Counted from the stretch's first letter, positions 26,037 to 35,164 are shown. The stretch is 64,000 bases of DNA from Paraburkholderia fungorum (GCF_003610895.1 NZ_MCAS01000037.1:1-64000); one strand, 5' to 3'. Translations and numbers: made by a program. Notes: generated by a model not told the origin, from the letters alone.

Positions 26037-26084
26037 CAATCTGCTCAGTATCTGCTCAAATTTGAGCAGATACTGAGCAGATTG
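26037..26084. repeat. Perfect 48-bp palindrome
   Basis: The left arm begins CAATCTGCTCAGTATCTGCT and continues CAAA; the right arm is its exact reverse complement ending AGCAGATTG, with no spacer. Each arm holds two copies of CTGCTCA. The run TCAGTATCTGCTC also occurs at the start of the right-hand island repeat (about 44367-44379). Uninterrupted palindromes of this length are unusual and suggest a resolution, replication or regulatory site. Confidence 0.9.
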
Positions 26085-26167
26085 AGCCCGGCAGCTATCC
26101 TTGACGCCATCCAACGCTTGGCCCAAGCGGACCAGCTGGAGGTGTCCTCTACCGACATCATCGGCAC

Positions 26168-26350
26168 CTGCTCGTAAATCAATACATCGAGCTCGCCGCA
26201 AAAAACGATAAGTGGAAGGAGTTCACACAAGGTGTTCATTGGGCAACTTATCTAGGCATTGAGGTGCGGTGGTTGCGGGACAAATCAGCAACGAAGAAAA
26301 ACCTCGAATTCGTGTTCGAGATTTTGAAGAGAGCCGAATATTTAGCCTAG
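26168..26350 (+). pseudogene. 3' fragment of the 514-residue gene
   Basis: The last 60 codons of the gene at 43010-44554 are duplicated here in frame (LLVNQYIELAAKNDKWKEFT ... EILKRAEYLA) with a handful of substitutions and the same TAG stop. There is no start and no upstream part. It marks the left boundary of the duplicated segment that brackets the catabolic island. Confidence 0.85.
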
Positions 26351-26503
26351 AACGGCTTCTGATTTACCAATCCCGTCATGGCGGGTGAGGACGCATGGTG
26401 CGGGTTCGTCCTGTTGCGTGAACTTGAGGATGAGCGGGCGAAGACCCGTCCGCCCTGTGTCCGCCGGGCAAGCTCGTCATCCCGCTCATTCCTGAGGACC
26501 GTG
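26168..26503. repeat. Left copy of a 335-bp direct repeat bracketing the catabolic island
   Basis: Colinear with 44372-44707 at a constant offset of 18,204 bases, roughly 90 percent identical by eye and with no net insertion or deletion. It covers the 3' end of the 514-residue gene and about 150 bases beyond it. Similarity begins abruptly at CTGCTCGTAAATC and stops just after CCTGAGGAC. Confidence 0.85.
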
Positions 26504-26622
26504 CGGCGCTACCGGGCATCACCATCGCAAGGACCGGTCATCGTCTTGCGTATTGGGAAACCCATCTTGCGTGAGAGCGCAGCAGCTGCGCTACAGGCAT
26601 TCCGCTTTTTTCGCAAGCAATA

Positions 26623-26632
26623 TTACATGTAA
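26623..26632. promoter_or_regulatory. TACATGTA operator, site 1
   Basis: A perfect palindrome, TTACATGTAA, about 160 bases upstream of the enolase-superfamily gene. It is one of five such sites in the island and a probable binding site for the island's GntR regulator. Confidence 0.55.
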
Positions 26633-26702
26633 GTTTAAGACAAGGGTAAGCACCTTTCGGATATTGGGGTAATTACCATGGCTGTTAGGTCTAGTCTGGA
26701 TT

Positions 26703-26722
26703 CGATGTTACATGTAATATCG
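26703..26722. promoter_or_regulatory. TACATGTA operator, site 2 (20-bp near-perfect palindrome)
   Basis: CGATGTTACATGTAATATCG, a 20-base palindrome with one mismatched pair, lies 68 bases before the ATG at 26791. It is the best copy of the motif and is placed to repress the enolase-superfamily gene. Confidence 0.6.
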
Positions 26723-26790
26723 TCTCTCATAGCCTGCCTGATTTGGTTCCCGTTTCCAAACGCCTCTATCGCTATTCCTTTCCTGACGCC

Positions 26791-27960
26791 ATGGCCCATC
26801 CAATCATTCGCTCCATCGAAGTCGTTGTTTCCCAGTTCAAACTGCCCGACTTGGGCGTCGACAAAGCAGGATATAGCCTGGTCTGGGAGCCGGGTGGCTC
26901 CAAGTCGGTAAAGACTTTCGCTGTGCGCGTTGACTGCGGCGACGGTCTGGTCGGCGAATATGTCGGCGGCGATGCAGTCGGACTCGCACAGATGAGCAAG
27001 TTCGCAGACACGCTCATCGGCAAGAATCCACTGGAGCGCGAGCTTATTTATAACGACTTGAAGCGCTGCCTGAGGAAGTTCGACAAGATGGGCATCGGCA
27101 TGATTGACCTACCGCTCTGGGACCTGGCGGGCAAGCTCTACGGCGCTTCTGTGTCGGAGTTGTTGGGTGGATGGCGCAAGAGCCTCCCTGCTTACGCGTC
27201 GACGATGTCGGGTGACCGCAATGGCGGTCTCGACAGTCCCGAGGCGTTTGCGGATTTCGCTGTCGAGTGCAAGGAGCTCGGCTACAAGGGCTACAAGCTC
27301 CATGTCTGGGATGACTATTCGGTGAAGGAACTGGTTCAGGCAATCGGCGCAGTTCGGCGAGCAGTTGGCGATGAGATGCATCTAATGCTTGACCCGGCTT
27401 GCAAACTCGAGACGTTCGTGGAGGCGCTGGAAGTTGGTCGCGCCTGCGACGAAGCTAACTACCTCTGGTACGAAGACCCATACCGTGACACCGGTATTTC
27501 GTCGTTCTCACACAAGATGCTTCGTGAAAAGCTCAAGACGCCTCTCTGCCAGACCGAGCATATCCGCGGTGTTGAAGAGCACACGAACTTCATCATCGCA
27601 GGTGGTACTGACATCGTTCGAACGGATGCCGAATACGACGGAGGCATTACTGGCGCCATGAAAATCGCGCACGTCGCGGAAGGTTTTGGTCTCGATGTCG
27701 AAATTCACGGTCCGGGCCCGATGCATCGCCAGTTGATGTCGGCTCTCCGAAATTCCAACTACTACGAGATGTCTTTGGTCCACCCGAAGACGTCGCAGAT
27801 TGGCCGCTGCCAGGAGATTTATGCTTGCGGCTATCGGGACAGCCTGACTTCGATTGACGCTGAAGGCAATGTGTCGCTGCCGGAAGGTCCTGGCATGGGC
27901 GTCAAGTACGACTGGGACTTCATCCGTGCGCACCAGATTGACGGAAAGGTCTTCAAGTAA
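26791..27960 (+). CDS. Enolase-superfamily acid-sugar dehydratase (mandelate racemase subgroup)
   Basis: A 389-residue cytosolic enzyme that would abstract a proton next to a carboxylate and eliminate water. Metal ligands D201 (HLMLDPACK), E228 (LWYEDPYRD) and E256 (CQTEHIRG) are clear. The general acid/base dyad D279/H306 lies in RTDAEYDGG and DVEIHGPGP. The usual KxK is K169-x-H171 (GYKLHVW), a pattern found in some dehydratases of the subgroup. The Met at 26791 is chosen because MAHPIIRSIE is a normal family start; the frame opens at 26743. Two TACATGTA sites lie upstream. The substrate is unknown, but the neighbouring semialdehyde dehydrogenase supports an acid sugar. Confidence 0.8.
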   Translation: MAHPIIRSIEVVVSQFKLPDLGVDKAGYSLVWEPGGSKSVKTFAVRVDCGDGLVGEYVGGDAVGLAQMSKFADTLIGKNPLERELIYNDLKRCLRKFDKMGIGMIDLPLWDLAGKLYGASVSELLGGWRKSLPAYASTMSGDRNGGLDSPEAFADFAVECKELGYKGYKLHVWDDYSVKELVQAIGAVRRAVGDEMHLMLDPACKLETFVEALEVGRACDEANYLWYEDPYRDTGISSFSHKMLREKLKTPLCQTEHIRGVEEHTNFIIAGGTDIVRTDAEYDGGITGAMKIAHVAEGFGLDVEIHGPGPMHRQLMSALRNSNYYEMSLVHPKTSQIGRCQEIYACGYRDSLTSIDAEGNVSLPEGPGMGVKYDWDFIRAHQIDGKVFK

Positions 27961-28077
27961 TCAACCGTTCGTGAGTCTGCGGTAGTGGCCAGTCGTCGCG
28001 GTCTATGCAATCACGACGCAGCCCTGCTATCGCCGGTTCTTCCAGTGTCAAAGGTGGTAAGTGTGCGTGCCGAGCTT

Positions 28078-28175
28078 GTCGTCTGAGCGCTTGCCCAGAC
28101 GACGGGGGCAAGGGCCGTAACTAGCCCTGAAATCGGTGCTTGCCCGAAGTCGGTAGCGGCTTCGGGCATTTTTTT
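28078..28175 (+). promoter_or_regulatory. Candidate attenuator or riboswitch-like leader ahead of the ClC gene
   Basis: Successive stems are GTCGTCTG (28078-28085) with CAGACGAC (28096-28103), and GGGCAAG (28106-28112) with CTTGCCC (28139-28145). The second encloses GGGC/GCCC. A terminator hairpin follows: GCCCGAAG (28142-28149) with CTTCGGGC (28160-28167), then ATTTTTTT. The second stem and the terminator share bases 28142-28145, so they are mutually exclusive, as in a transcription attenuator. The U-run ends 15 bases before the ClC start. The conserved fluoride-riboswitch segments were not found. It could also simply end the upstream transcript. Confidence 0.45.
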
Positions 28176-28190
28176 GAGCGCGCATTCGAC

Positions 28191-29927
28191 ATGAACCAAA
28201 GTCTTTCCGCTCTCAAGGCCAGCATCTCCAGAACACTTCGTCGCCCTGATGAGCACGCTATGTTGTTGTGGGCTGTAGTCGCCGGGGTCGCGGGCGCGTA
28301 TGCCACTGCAGCTTTTCGCGAAGGCATCGACCTGCTGCAGAGATATTTTTGGGGCGAGCCTGGCGACTTCGTCAAGACGGCTCGGCACATGCCCTGGGCC
28401 GCCCGCGTTGCCCTGCCAACGGTCGGTGGGCTGGTTGCCGGCTTCTGCCTCGTGTTTGCACACCGCAGCTCTTTAAAGTCTGGTGCCGACTACATGGAGG
28501 CAGTCACGGTTGGTGACGGCGTTGTGCCCGTATTGCAGAGTTTATGGCGTAGTATCTCCTCACTGTTCACCATTGCCAGTGGCGGCTCGATTGGCCGCGA
28601 AGGTTCGATGGTTCAACTGGCGGCCCTATGCTCGTCCATCATCGGACGTTGGGCGCGCTTCGACCCAGCACGCTTGCGCATGCTTGTCGCGTGTGGCGCG
28701 GCCGCGGGAATTACCTCGGCATACAGTTCGCCGATTGCGGGTGCCTTTTTCGTCACTGAACTGGTTCTCGGCTCTATGGCGATGGAGTCGTTCGGCCCGA
28801 TTCTGATTTCGTCGGTCGTGGCGAATATCACGATGCGCGAATTCGCGGGCTACCAGCCGCCGTATCAGATGCCGGTGTTTCCGGCCATCACTGGCGTGGC
28901 AGTGTTGCCTTTCACCGTGTTGGGGCTGCTTTGCGGCGTAATGGCGCCGCGCTTTCTCCAGTTGCTAGCCGCATCGAAGACGGGCTTTGGCAAAGTGCGG
29001 TTGCCCTTACCGCTGAAGCTCGGGCTTGGCGGTCTCATCGTTGGCATCGTTTCTGTCTGGGCGCCGGAAGTCTGGGGCAACGGATACGAAGTGGTCAACT
29101 CCCTGCTGCACGAACCCTGGACGTGGACGACACTCCTCATCGTGCTCGTTCTCAAGGTCATTGCGACACTGGCCACGGCCGGCACCGGAGCAATCGGAGG
29201 CGTCTTCACGCCGACACTTTTCGTTGGAGCGGTGGTCGGGTGCATTTTTGGAATCGGAGTTCACGGAATCTGGCCTCAGATGACAACAGAGCCTTTCGCT
29301 TACGCAATTGTAGGGATGGGGGCATTTCTTGCCGCAGCCACAAACGCTCCGCTTATGGCCATTCTCATGATTTTCGAGATGACATCGTCGTACCAGGTTG
29401 TATTGCCGCTCATATTATCGTGCGTCATCGCATACTTTATCGCGCGCAACGCCGAGCACACGTCAATGTACGAGGTCACCGTAAGGCGAAATCTTGCGCA
29501 AAAGGACCGTATGCGCGTGGCCGCCACCAGGATGCGGGACCTGTTAAAGCCCGCCGAGACAATCGTCGCCCCCAACACGAGTGTTGAAGAACTGACGCGC
29601 ATGTTTCTCGAGCATCCGGTGAAGTACCTGTATGTGGTGGACAACCAGAAACGCTTTTGCGGCGTTGTGCCACTCGATAGCGTCGCAGCCGACCTCGCTT
29701 CGCTGCGGAGTCCGCGACATATGAAGGCAGTCGACTATCTGCTTCCGGATTTTCACGTACTTACTCCGGACATGACGCTCGGAGAGGCCCTGCGACTGTT
29801 CCTGACCTTTCCAGGTGAACGCCTCCCTGTGGTGGACAAGCAGTCAGAATCGCCCACGATTTTAGGGGTGGTGCATAAGACGGCGCTTCTCGATACGTAT
29901 GTGCGTATAACGCCGACTACACATTAA
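28191..29927 (+). CDS. ClC-type chloride channel or transporter with CBS domains
   Basis: A membrane protein of about 578 residues in the ClcB-like ClC family. Selectivity-filter motifs are readable: GGSIGREGSMVQ (gating Glu present), then GGVFTPTLFVGAVVG near the middle. The C-terminal 130 residues form a CBS pair (MRDLLKPAETIVAPNTSVEE ... YLLPDFHVLTPDMTLGEALR). The start at 28191 (MNQSLSAL) has no clear ribosome site; a TTG at 28140 lies inside the terminator hairpin. It sits between the dehydratase and the regulator, perhaps balancing charge during acid uptake or exporting an anion. Anion specificity is not determined. Confidence 0.85.
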   Translation: MNQSLSALKASISRTLRRPDEHAMLLWAVVAGVAGAYATAAFREGIDLLQRYFWGEPGDFVKTARHMPWAARVALPTVGGLVAGFCLVFAHRSSLKSGADYMEAVTVGDGVVPVLQSLWRSISSLFTIASGGSIGREGSMVQLAALCSSIIGRWARFDPARLRMLVACGAAAGITSAYSSPIAGAFFVTELVLGSMAMESFGPILISSVVANITMREFAGYQPPYQMPVFPAITGVAVLPFTVLGLLCGVMAPRFLQLLAASKTGFGKVRLPLPLKLGLGGLIVGIVSVWAPEVWGNGYEVVNSLLHEPWTWTTLLIVLVLKVIATLATAGTGAIGGVFTPTLFVGAVVGCIFGIGVHGIWPQMTTEPFAYAIVGMGAFLAAATNAPLMAILMIFEMTSSYQVVLPLILSCVIAYFIARNAEHTSMYEVTVRRNLAQKDRMRVAATRMRDLLKPAETIVAPNTSVEELTRMFLEHPVKYLYVVDNQKRFCGVVPLDSVAADLASLRSPRHMKAVDYLLPDFHVLTPDMTLGEALRLFLTFPGERLPVVDKQSESPTILGVVHKTALLDTYVRITPTTH

Positions 29928-30103
29928 GTGTCGTGTGACTTTCGGGGCGCGATGTTGCCGTCAGCTAGGCAGCAACGCGATGCCGTCAACAGCTTACGAA
30001 AATGGGATGCGGGTCAGGCCCGACCGCAGTCAGTTTCCCGCACACCTCGCGCTCGCAAGTAGATTGCACCATTCACGAAGCGACGATGGAACGCTCGATA
30101 ACT

Positions 30104-30113
30104 TTACATGTAG
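30104..30113. promoter_or_regulatory. TACATGTA operator, site 3
   Basis: TTACATGTAG lies about 156 bases upstream of the GntR start and downstream of the ClC gene, consistent with autoregulation. Confidence 0.5.
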
Positions 30114-30268
30114 AATGTACAAGTGGCGGGTCACTTAAATGTGCGCTTGCAGGGTCGTCCACTAAGGCATTGCGGCGAAAGCCTGGCAGATTCCAGCGCG
30201 GCATCTGCCCCAGATGCGATGGCTTGTTGCCATCGTCAGACTTCAACGTTCGTTACAGCATCGAGTCG

Positions 30269-31012
30269 ATGGCACCCACTACCAAGCAATACGCGGTTCA
30301 GAAGCTACATGTTGAGCCTGGGGCGCGAATTGCGGACGCAGTTTTCGCAACGCTCAGACGGGCCATCGTTCGCCACGAAATTGCTGCGGGCGTCCATCTT
30401 AGCGTGCCATCGCTCGCGTTGCAGCTAGGAACCAGCAGAAGTCCGGTTCACGAGGCAATCAAGCGTCTGGTACAGGAAGGTCTGGCGAAGGAGGAGTTGA
30501 GGCGCGGGGCGTTTGTGACTTCCTTTAGTCCCTCGACACTCATTCCGCTTTATGAAGTTCGATGCGCGCTTGAAGCGCTGGCGGCCGCGCTCGCGGCAGA
30601 ACGAGCATCTGACGACACCATCAGGCAGTTGACCACAATTCTCGACGCCGAGGCGCAAGCTATCGAAAACGATGAGTTGGAGAGGCATATCGATATTGAC
30701 ATGGAGTTTCATCGTGTCGTATTGATGGCCGCGGCTAATCCGACTCTCGAGGAGATGCTGGCGCAAGTCTACGAACGAATCAGCACCGCAATGATTGCTC
30801 GAGTCGTTCCGACCGGACCCCAGCAGGCGTTGGCTGACCATCGCGAGTTGCTGCAAGCTATTGCGGCTCGAGATAGTGCCGCTGCGGGCGCAGCGGCTAG
30901 TGCCCACGTGATGCGCGTCAGCTCACAGCTCTCAGCAAAGCGCGCGACCACGTTTCTCGGACTGGATACCTCCCAGTCAGCGAAAAAGGACAAGAAGAGA
31001 GTTGCGCAGTAA
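30269..31012 (+). CDS. GntR family regulator, FadR/FCD subgroup
   Basis: A 247-residue regulator. The winged helix covers RIADAVFATLRRAIVRHEIA, VPSLALQLGTSRSPVHEAIK and RLVQEGLAKE. The FCD effector domain follows, with LYEVRCALEALAAALAAERA, a metal-site-like MEFHRVVL and ADHRELLQAI. The Met at 30269 (MAPTTKQYAV) is the sensible start; the frame opens at 30002. FCD regulators respond to organic acids. It is flanked by catabolic genes, and a TACATGTA palindrome lies upstream of it, of the dehydratase and of the transporter. It is therefore the likely island regulator. Confidence 0.88.
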   Translation: MAPTTKQYAVQKLHVEPGARIADAVFATLRRAIVRHEIAAGVHLSVPSLALQLGTSRSPVHEAIKRLVQEGLAKEELRRGAFVTSFSPSTLIPLYEVRCALEALAAALAAERASDDTIRQLTTILDAEAQAIENDELERHIDIDMEFHRVVLMAAANPTLEEMLAQVYERISTAMIARVVPTGPQQALADHRELLQAIAARDSAAAGAAASAHVMRVSSQLSAKRATTFLGLDTSQSAKKDKKRVAQ

Positions 31013-31079
31013 GTACCGCTCTCACTGCGCACTGTTTTAACGTCAGACCTGTTCAGTGGTTCTTACGCCGCGCTAACTG

Positions 31080-31838
31080 TCACGGGCCGACGTACAGACC
31101 GCCGTTGACCTCGATTGCGGTGCCGGTAATGTAGTCAGCGTAGTCAGACGCAAGGAACACCACGCTGCCCGCAACGTCCCGAGGTTGGCCGAAACGACCA
31201 AGCGGAATCCTCGACATCAGGAACCGATTCGTCTCCTCGGATACGTCGTGAATCATCGGTGTGTCAATGCGGCCAGGGTTCACCGCGTTCACGGTGATGC
31301 CAAACTCAGCGACGTCTTTCGCAACTCCGATTGTCAGCCCGAGGACGGCGGACTTGCTGGTCACATAGTGCAGCGGTGCGACGCCTCCACCGTTCCGGGC
31401 GACGACCGAGGCGATGTTGATGATTCTTCCGTAGCGGCGCTCAATCATTTTCGGCAGCGCCAGCCTGCACATGTTGAATGGCGCCTCCACGTTGACCGAC
31501 TGGACCTCACGCCAATGGTCCATTGGAATTGTCCAGGGCTTCCACGGCTTTCCGTCCGAATCGTATTTCGGAGACCAGCCAACAGCATTCACCAGCACTT
31601 CAGGAGCGTCTTCGGCGCTAAGTACCGGGCCAAGCCTTACTTCCACGGCATGATGGTCCACCATGTCCAGCTGAATGCACTCTACATTCAAAAATTCTCG
31701 CGCGAGTTCCAATCCCGGTTCGATGTTGCGGTCCACCAGTATTACCCGCTTGTCCAGTTCGGCAAAAAGCCTTGCGATGCCAAGCCCAATACCGCCGCAA
31801 CCTCCGGTGATAATTACGCTCCTGCCTCTGATTTCCAT
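31080..31838 (-). CDS. Short-chain dehydrogenase/reductase
   Basis: A 252-residue classical SDR. The cofactor motif TGGCGGIG is at residues 11-18 and D36 of VDRN suggests NAD preference. The catalytic set is S144, Y158 and K162 (YVTSK). The family end ITGTAIEVNGGLYVGP is complete. AAGGAGACACG precedes the ATG. It is third in a minus-strand run after the aldehyde dehydrogenase and dienelactone hydrolase genes. Likely role is oxidation or reduction of a hydroxy or keto sugar-acid intermediate. Confidence 0.88.
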   Translation of the reverse strand: MEIRGRSVIITGGCGGIGLGIARLFAELDKRVILVDRNIEPGLELAREFLNVECIQLDMVDHHAVEVRLGPVLSAEDAPEVLVNAVGWSPKYDSDGKPWKPWTIPMDHWREVQSVNVEAPFNMCRLALPKMIERRYGRIINIASVVARNGGGVAPLHYVTSKSAVLGLTIGVAKDVAEFGITVNAVNPGRIDTPMIHDVSEETNRFLMSRIPLGRFGQPRDVAGSVVFLASDYADYITGTAIEVNGGLYVGP

Positions 31839-31966
31839 CGTGTCTCCTTAAGCTTCCAGTTCCGGAAGCGCGGCAAATCGGTCGAGCCGGTTGCCAGCTA
31901 ACGCGTCAAAAAGGTCGTGCAAAGTTGGTGCTGATGATGGGCATGCCTGAGGCGTCCCACCCGGCC

Positions 31967-32707
31967 TTAATAAACTGCCTCGAACATGTTCAGGCTCTTT
32001 TCCCAAATCCAGTCTGATGCTTTCCGGTCGAAACACCATCTTTCCGGAAAACTCCAGCCATGCAACGCATCCAGCGTCTCGACAGTTACCAGTCCGTTGG
32101 TCTTCGCGGCCTCGGCTGACAAAATAGCCTGATGCTCAGGCGGGCAGGAAGGGTCGTCTCTAGCGCACGCGACGTGCACTGGAACGAGGCATTGCTGTAT
32201 GAGTAGATGCGAAGAGCCATCCGGATGCATGTTGTTGTTCACCATGCGCCCGCCGTGAACTGAAAGAGCTGCCCGGACGTAACCAGGAAACGCGGCCGCT
32301 GCCGCCACGGCATGTCGACCACCCATGCAGAAACCGATGACGCCCCAGCGCTCAACGGTTCTCCCCAGACCGCCCTTCGCCGCAAAGTCAAATAATGCGA
32401 GGGTGTCTCGTCGGACCAGTTCAAGCGTGGTCGCATCGTTGGCTGCGACCTGTTCGGGCTGAAGGTTCTGACCTTTAATATTTGTGGGCAGGAACGTTGG
32501 GCTACCGAGTCGATAGAACAGATGGGGAAGCACCGCAACATAGCCGCGTGTCGCATACCGTCTGGCGGTGGCGTAGAGCTCCTCGCGCGGCCCGAAACCA
32601 TCCATGTAAATCAGGACCGCGGTCGCCTTGTTCGGAACGCTAGGCATGGCGACGTATGTTGGCATGTTGCCGTCGGCAGCAGGCACCAGGATTTGGTTTT
32701 CAATCAT
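31967..32707 (-). CDS. Dienelactone hydrolase family protein
   Basis: A 246-residue alpha/beta hydrolase. The nucleophile is C127 in GFCMGGRHA, with D184/D185 in CARDDPSCPP and H216 in DALHGWSF, the Cys-Asp-His triad of dienelactone hydrolases. The start at 32707 overlaps the stop of the aldehyde dehydrogenase by four bases (ATGA), so the two are translationally coupled. In this island it would open a lactone or hydrolyse a related ester intermediate. The frame extends to 32761, but the extra residues are not family-like. Confidence 0.85.
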   Translation of the reverse strand: MIENQILVPAADGNMPTYVAMPSVPNKATAVLIYMDGFGPREELYATARRYATRGYVAVLPHLFYRLGSPTFLPTNIKGQNLQPEQVAANDATTLELVRRDTLALFDFAAKGGLGRTVERWGVIGFCMGGRHAVAAAAAFPGYVRAALSVHGGRMVNNNMHPDGSSHLLIQQCLVPVHVACARDDPSCPPEHQAILSAEAAKTNGLVTVETLDALHGWSFPERWCFDRKASDWIWEKSLNMFEAVY

Positions 32708-34206
32708 GAGCAGAATTCCCTTGTTGCTTCGCGTTCTGCACGTGCGTCGCGGGTCAGCCAAGCCGGTGCATCCTGCAGCGCCACTGGCCGAAGGAAGCGC
32801 TCCATGGCCGAGTAGCCGACTGATGTCGTCATCGGCGCCGTACTGGCCGGGAACGGGCCGCCGTGTTGTTGAGCCGTGGTTACGGCTACTCCCGTCGGCA
32901 CACCCGAAAACAGCACCCGACCGGCCACCTTCATAGCCGTTCGCACAAGTTCCTGAACGTCAGCCCCTGGCAATTGCTCGCCGGGTGGTACGCCCCACAG
33001 GGTAACCGTTAATGAGCCGCCGATGGCGCGCAAGACTTCAAGCGTCTCTGCGGGCAAAGATACTCGGACCACAAGTGCTGCGCAGCCGAACACTTCTCCA
33101 TGCAGGCGGTCGTCGCAGATGAAGTCAGCTGCCGAAACTTGCGCAAGGAATGTACATGGTTCGGGCACGCTGGACGGCGTCTCACCGGTTAACACTTCCA
33201 GCCGGTCGTGCCCTCTCCACACGGCGACGCCGCGCTCGAAGGCGGCACGGATACCAGCCGACAACATCGCATGCGGACGCAAGGCTTTCGCTGCCGTGGC
33301 CAGCGCGTTGACAAAAGCGTCACCTGCCGCGCTTTGTTCCACCACTATCACACCCGGGCTGGTGCAGAACTGCCCGGCGCCCAGTCCGATGGAGGCGGCC
33401 AGTGCCTGGGCCGCATCCTCCTGTTGGAACGCGCCGGGCAATACCACAACCGGATTCACAGAGCCGAGTTCGCCGTAAAACGGAATGGGTTTCTTCCGCT
33501 CAGCGGCGATTTTTGCGAGCGCGGTGCCGCCGGCAAAGGAGCCCGTAAACGCTGCGGCCGCAATCGCGGGAGCCCCCATCAACCGAACACCTGTGTCGAA
33601 GCCGGCGCCCTCGATAAACTGGAATACGCCGGGGGGCAGTCCACAGTTCGCCACGACCTGCTGCGCGAGCTTTGCAGTCATCTGCGATAGAGCCGGATGT
33701 GCCGGGTGCGCCTTGACGATAACCGGGCAGCCTGCAGCCAGGGCCGACGCAGTGTCGCCTCCAAGCACGGAAAAGGCGAAAGGGAAATTGCTTGCAGCAA
33801 AGACTGCCACCGGTCCGAGCGGAACGCGCACGCGGCGCAGGTGCGGTCGGCCCGCCGGAGGCGGCCCGGCGACGGCTGGGTCGTCTACTACCACGTCAGC
33901 CGCACCAGCCTCCAGAAACTCGGCGAATCCACGAAGCTGAAAGCAGGTACGGACAAGCTCACCCTTCAGACGTGTCACACCCAAGGCGCTCTCACCGTCG
34001 GCCAGGAGTACGAGGGTTCCGTGTTCCCCTTCAAGCGCGTCGGCGAGCGCACGCAGAAGCACTGCGCGTTTCGCGGCCGGCAGGGAGCCGAAGAAATCGG
34101 CGGCTTCAGCGGCAGCTGCGACTGCGGCGTCAATGGCTGCGGGACTGGACGGTGACCAGGGTTTGCCTACTGGCCGGCCGTTGCGGGCGTCAAACGATTG
34201 AAGCAT
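32704..34206 (-). CDS. Alpha-ketoglutaric semialdehyde (2,5-dioxovalerate) dehydrogenase
   Basis: A 500-residue NAD(P)-dependent aldehyde dehydrogenase of the 2,5-dioxovalerate type. It oxidises alpha-ketoglutaric semialdehyde to 2-oxoglutarate, the last step of non-phosphorylated pentose and acid-sugar pathways. The family segment FAASNFPFAFSVLGGDTASA leads to PVIVKAHPAHP. The catalytic Glu is E246 (FYGELGSVNP) and the catalytic Cys is C281 (AGQFCTSPG). Start 34206 has AGGAAA at good spacing; an upstream GTG at 34242 is possible. First gene of the run with the dienelactone hydrolase and SDR genes. It is the best indicator of the pathway's end point. Confidence 0.85.
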   Translation of the reverse strand: MLQSFDARNGRPVGKPWSPSSPAAIDAAVAAAAEAADFFGSLPAAKRAVLLRALADALEGEHGTLVLLADGESALGVTRLKGELVRTCFQLRGFAEFLEAGAADVVVDDPAVAGPPPAGRPHLRRVRVPLGPVAVFAASNFPFAFSVLGGDTASALAAGCPVIVKAHPAHPALSQMTAKLAQQVVANCGLPPGVFQFIEGAGFDTGVRLMGAPAIAAAAFTGSFAGGTALAKIAAERKKPIPFYGELGSVNPVVVLPGAFQQEDAAQALAASIGLGAGQFCTSPGVIVVEQSAAGDAFVNALATAAKALRPHAMLSAGIRAAFERGVAVWRGHDRLEVLTGETPSSVPEPCTFLAQVSAADFICDDRLHGEVFGCAALVVRVSLPAETLEVLRAIGGSLTVTLWGVPPGEQLPGADVQELVRTAMKVAGRVLFSGVPTGVAVTTAQQHGGPFPASTAPMTTSVGYSAMERFLRPVALQDAPAWLTRDARAEREATREFCS

Positions 34207-34445
34207 GTCGAGTTTCCTGCTGGTAGATTCTTCAGTCCTCACTCGAGGATGACCTTGTGACGCGTATTCACCCGCAAGCGATGTCTCAAATCAGTGGGGC
34301 CCGTCGACCACTCCTGACAGTGGGGGCGCATTCGCCCAACAGACTCTGCTCCTGGCGATTGCGCAATGGTGTCCGGGAGCAGACTTCTCACTCTGAGGCA
34401 AAGAACTTGTCGCTTCCGGGCTTGCTGTCGTGCTGGAAACAGGTA

Positions 34446-35093
34446 TTACACTTCGTCCCAGTTCGTCACCGCGTCCGTCTGGACCATAGCGAGCAGTTCG
34501 TCTTCCTGCGCGGCGATACGAGTCGCAACTTCGACGATTTCTTCCGCGCGTGCGCCAGGGATACAGATAACGCCGCTCTCATCGGCAACGATGTAATCTT
34601 CGCGGGAGATGGCGACACCGGAGATGTGAATCGTTTCGCTGATTGAGCCGAACGTGAAATCGTTGCGGCTTCGCTTGGGGCAAACGCCCACAGCCCAGAC
34701 CGGATAGCCAATTTCACGAATTTCCTCCACATCGCGGCAAGTGCCCCACATGATGGTCCCGCGCACTCCGCGACGCTGAGCAAGTCGGGATGCCAGACCA
34801 CCCCAGGCAGAGGCATAGTTTGCGCCGCCGAGGTCCATGAGAACGATGTCGCCGTCCGCCATGGTTTTCAGAACTGCCTCGAGCGGCTTTCCCACACCAC
34901 CGCCGAACCGGTACGCGCCGGGGTCGTTTTTCTTTTCGAGCAGCTTCACAGGCAGCGCGCGCCCAACGACACGGCCTTGTCCCTGGCGCTGGGCGTACAG
35001 TCCCGGAAGCACGCCGGAAATACCGAGTTCATCGAGGGTGTCGGAAAGGACGGAAGTCTGAAAAACAGAAAGCTGGTGCAGAAGCTTGGACAT
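34446..35093 (-). CDS. RraA / HMG-aldolase family protein
   Basis: A 215-residue protein of the RraA/4-hydroxy-4-methyl-2-oxoglutarate aldolase family. The active-site region is WGGLASRLAQRRGVRGTIMW then GTCRDVEEIREIGYPVWA, with the conserved Arg-Asp. Many members are metal-dependent class II pyruvate aldolases or oxaloacetate decarboxylases; RraA itself inhibits RNase E. The catabolic setting favours an aldolase or lyase role. It lies 71 bases downstream of the sulfatase on the same strand and is probably in its operon. Confidence 0.8.
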   Translation of the reverse strand: MSKLLHQLSVFQTSVLSDTLDELGISGVLPGLYAQRQGQGRVVGRALPVKLLEKKNDPGAYRFGGGVGKPLEAVLKTMADGDIVLMDLGGANYASAWGGLASRLAQRRGVRGTIMWGTCRDVEEIREIGYPVWAVGVCPKRSRNDFTFGSISETIHISGVAISREDYIVADESGVICIPGARAEEIVEVATRIAAQEDELLAMVQTDAVTNWDEV

Positions 35094-35164
35094 GGGATTC
35101 TCCTCTGAGATAGCACTGTGTTTGCTGATACGAAGCCGCGGCCTGCGGCCAGAACCTGGTTGCG

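Noticed and set aside
26743..26790. Extra 16 residues at the N-terminus of the enolase-superfamily protein
   Set aside because: MAHPIIRSIE at 26791 is the normal family start and the extra residues are not family-like.
28078..28175. Fluoride riboswitch
   Set aside because: The leader has a partial resemblance (AACT, GCCCTGAAA), but the conserved GATG segments and the pseudoknot layout are absent.
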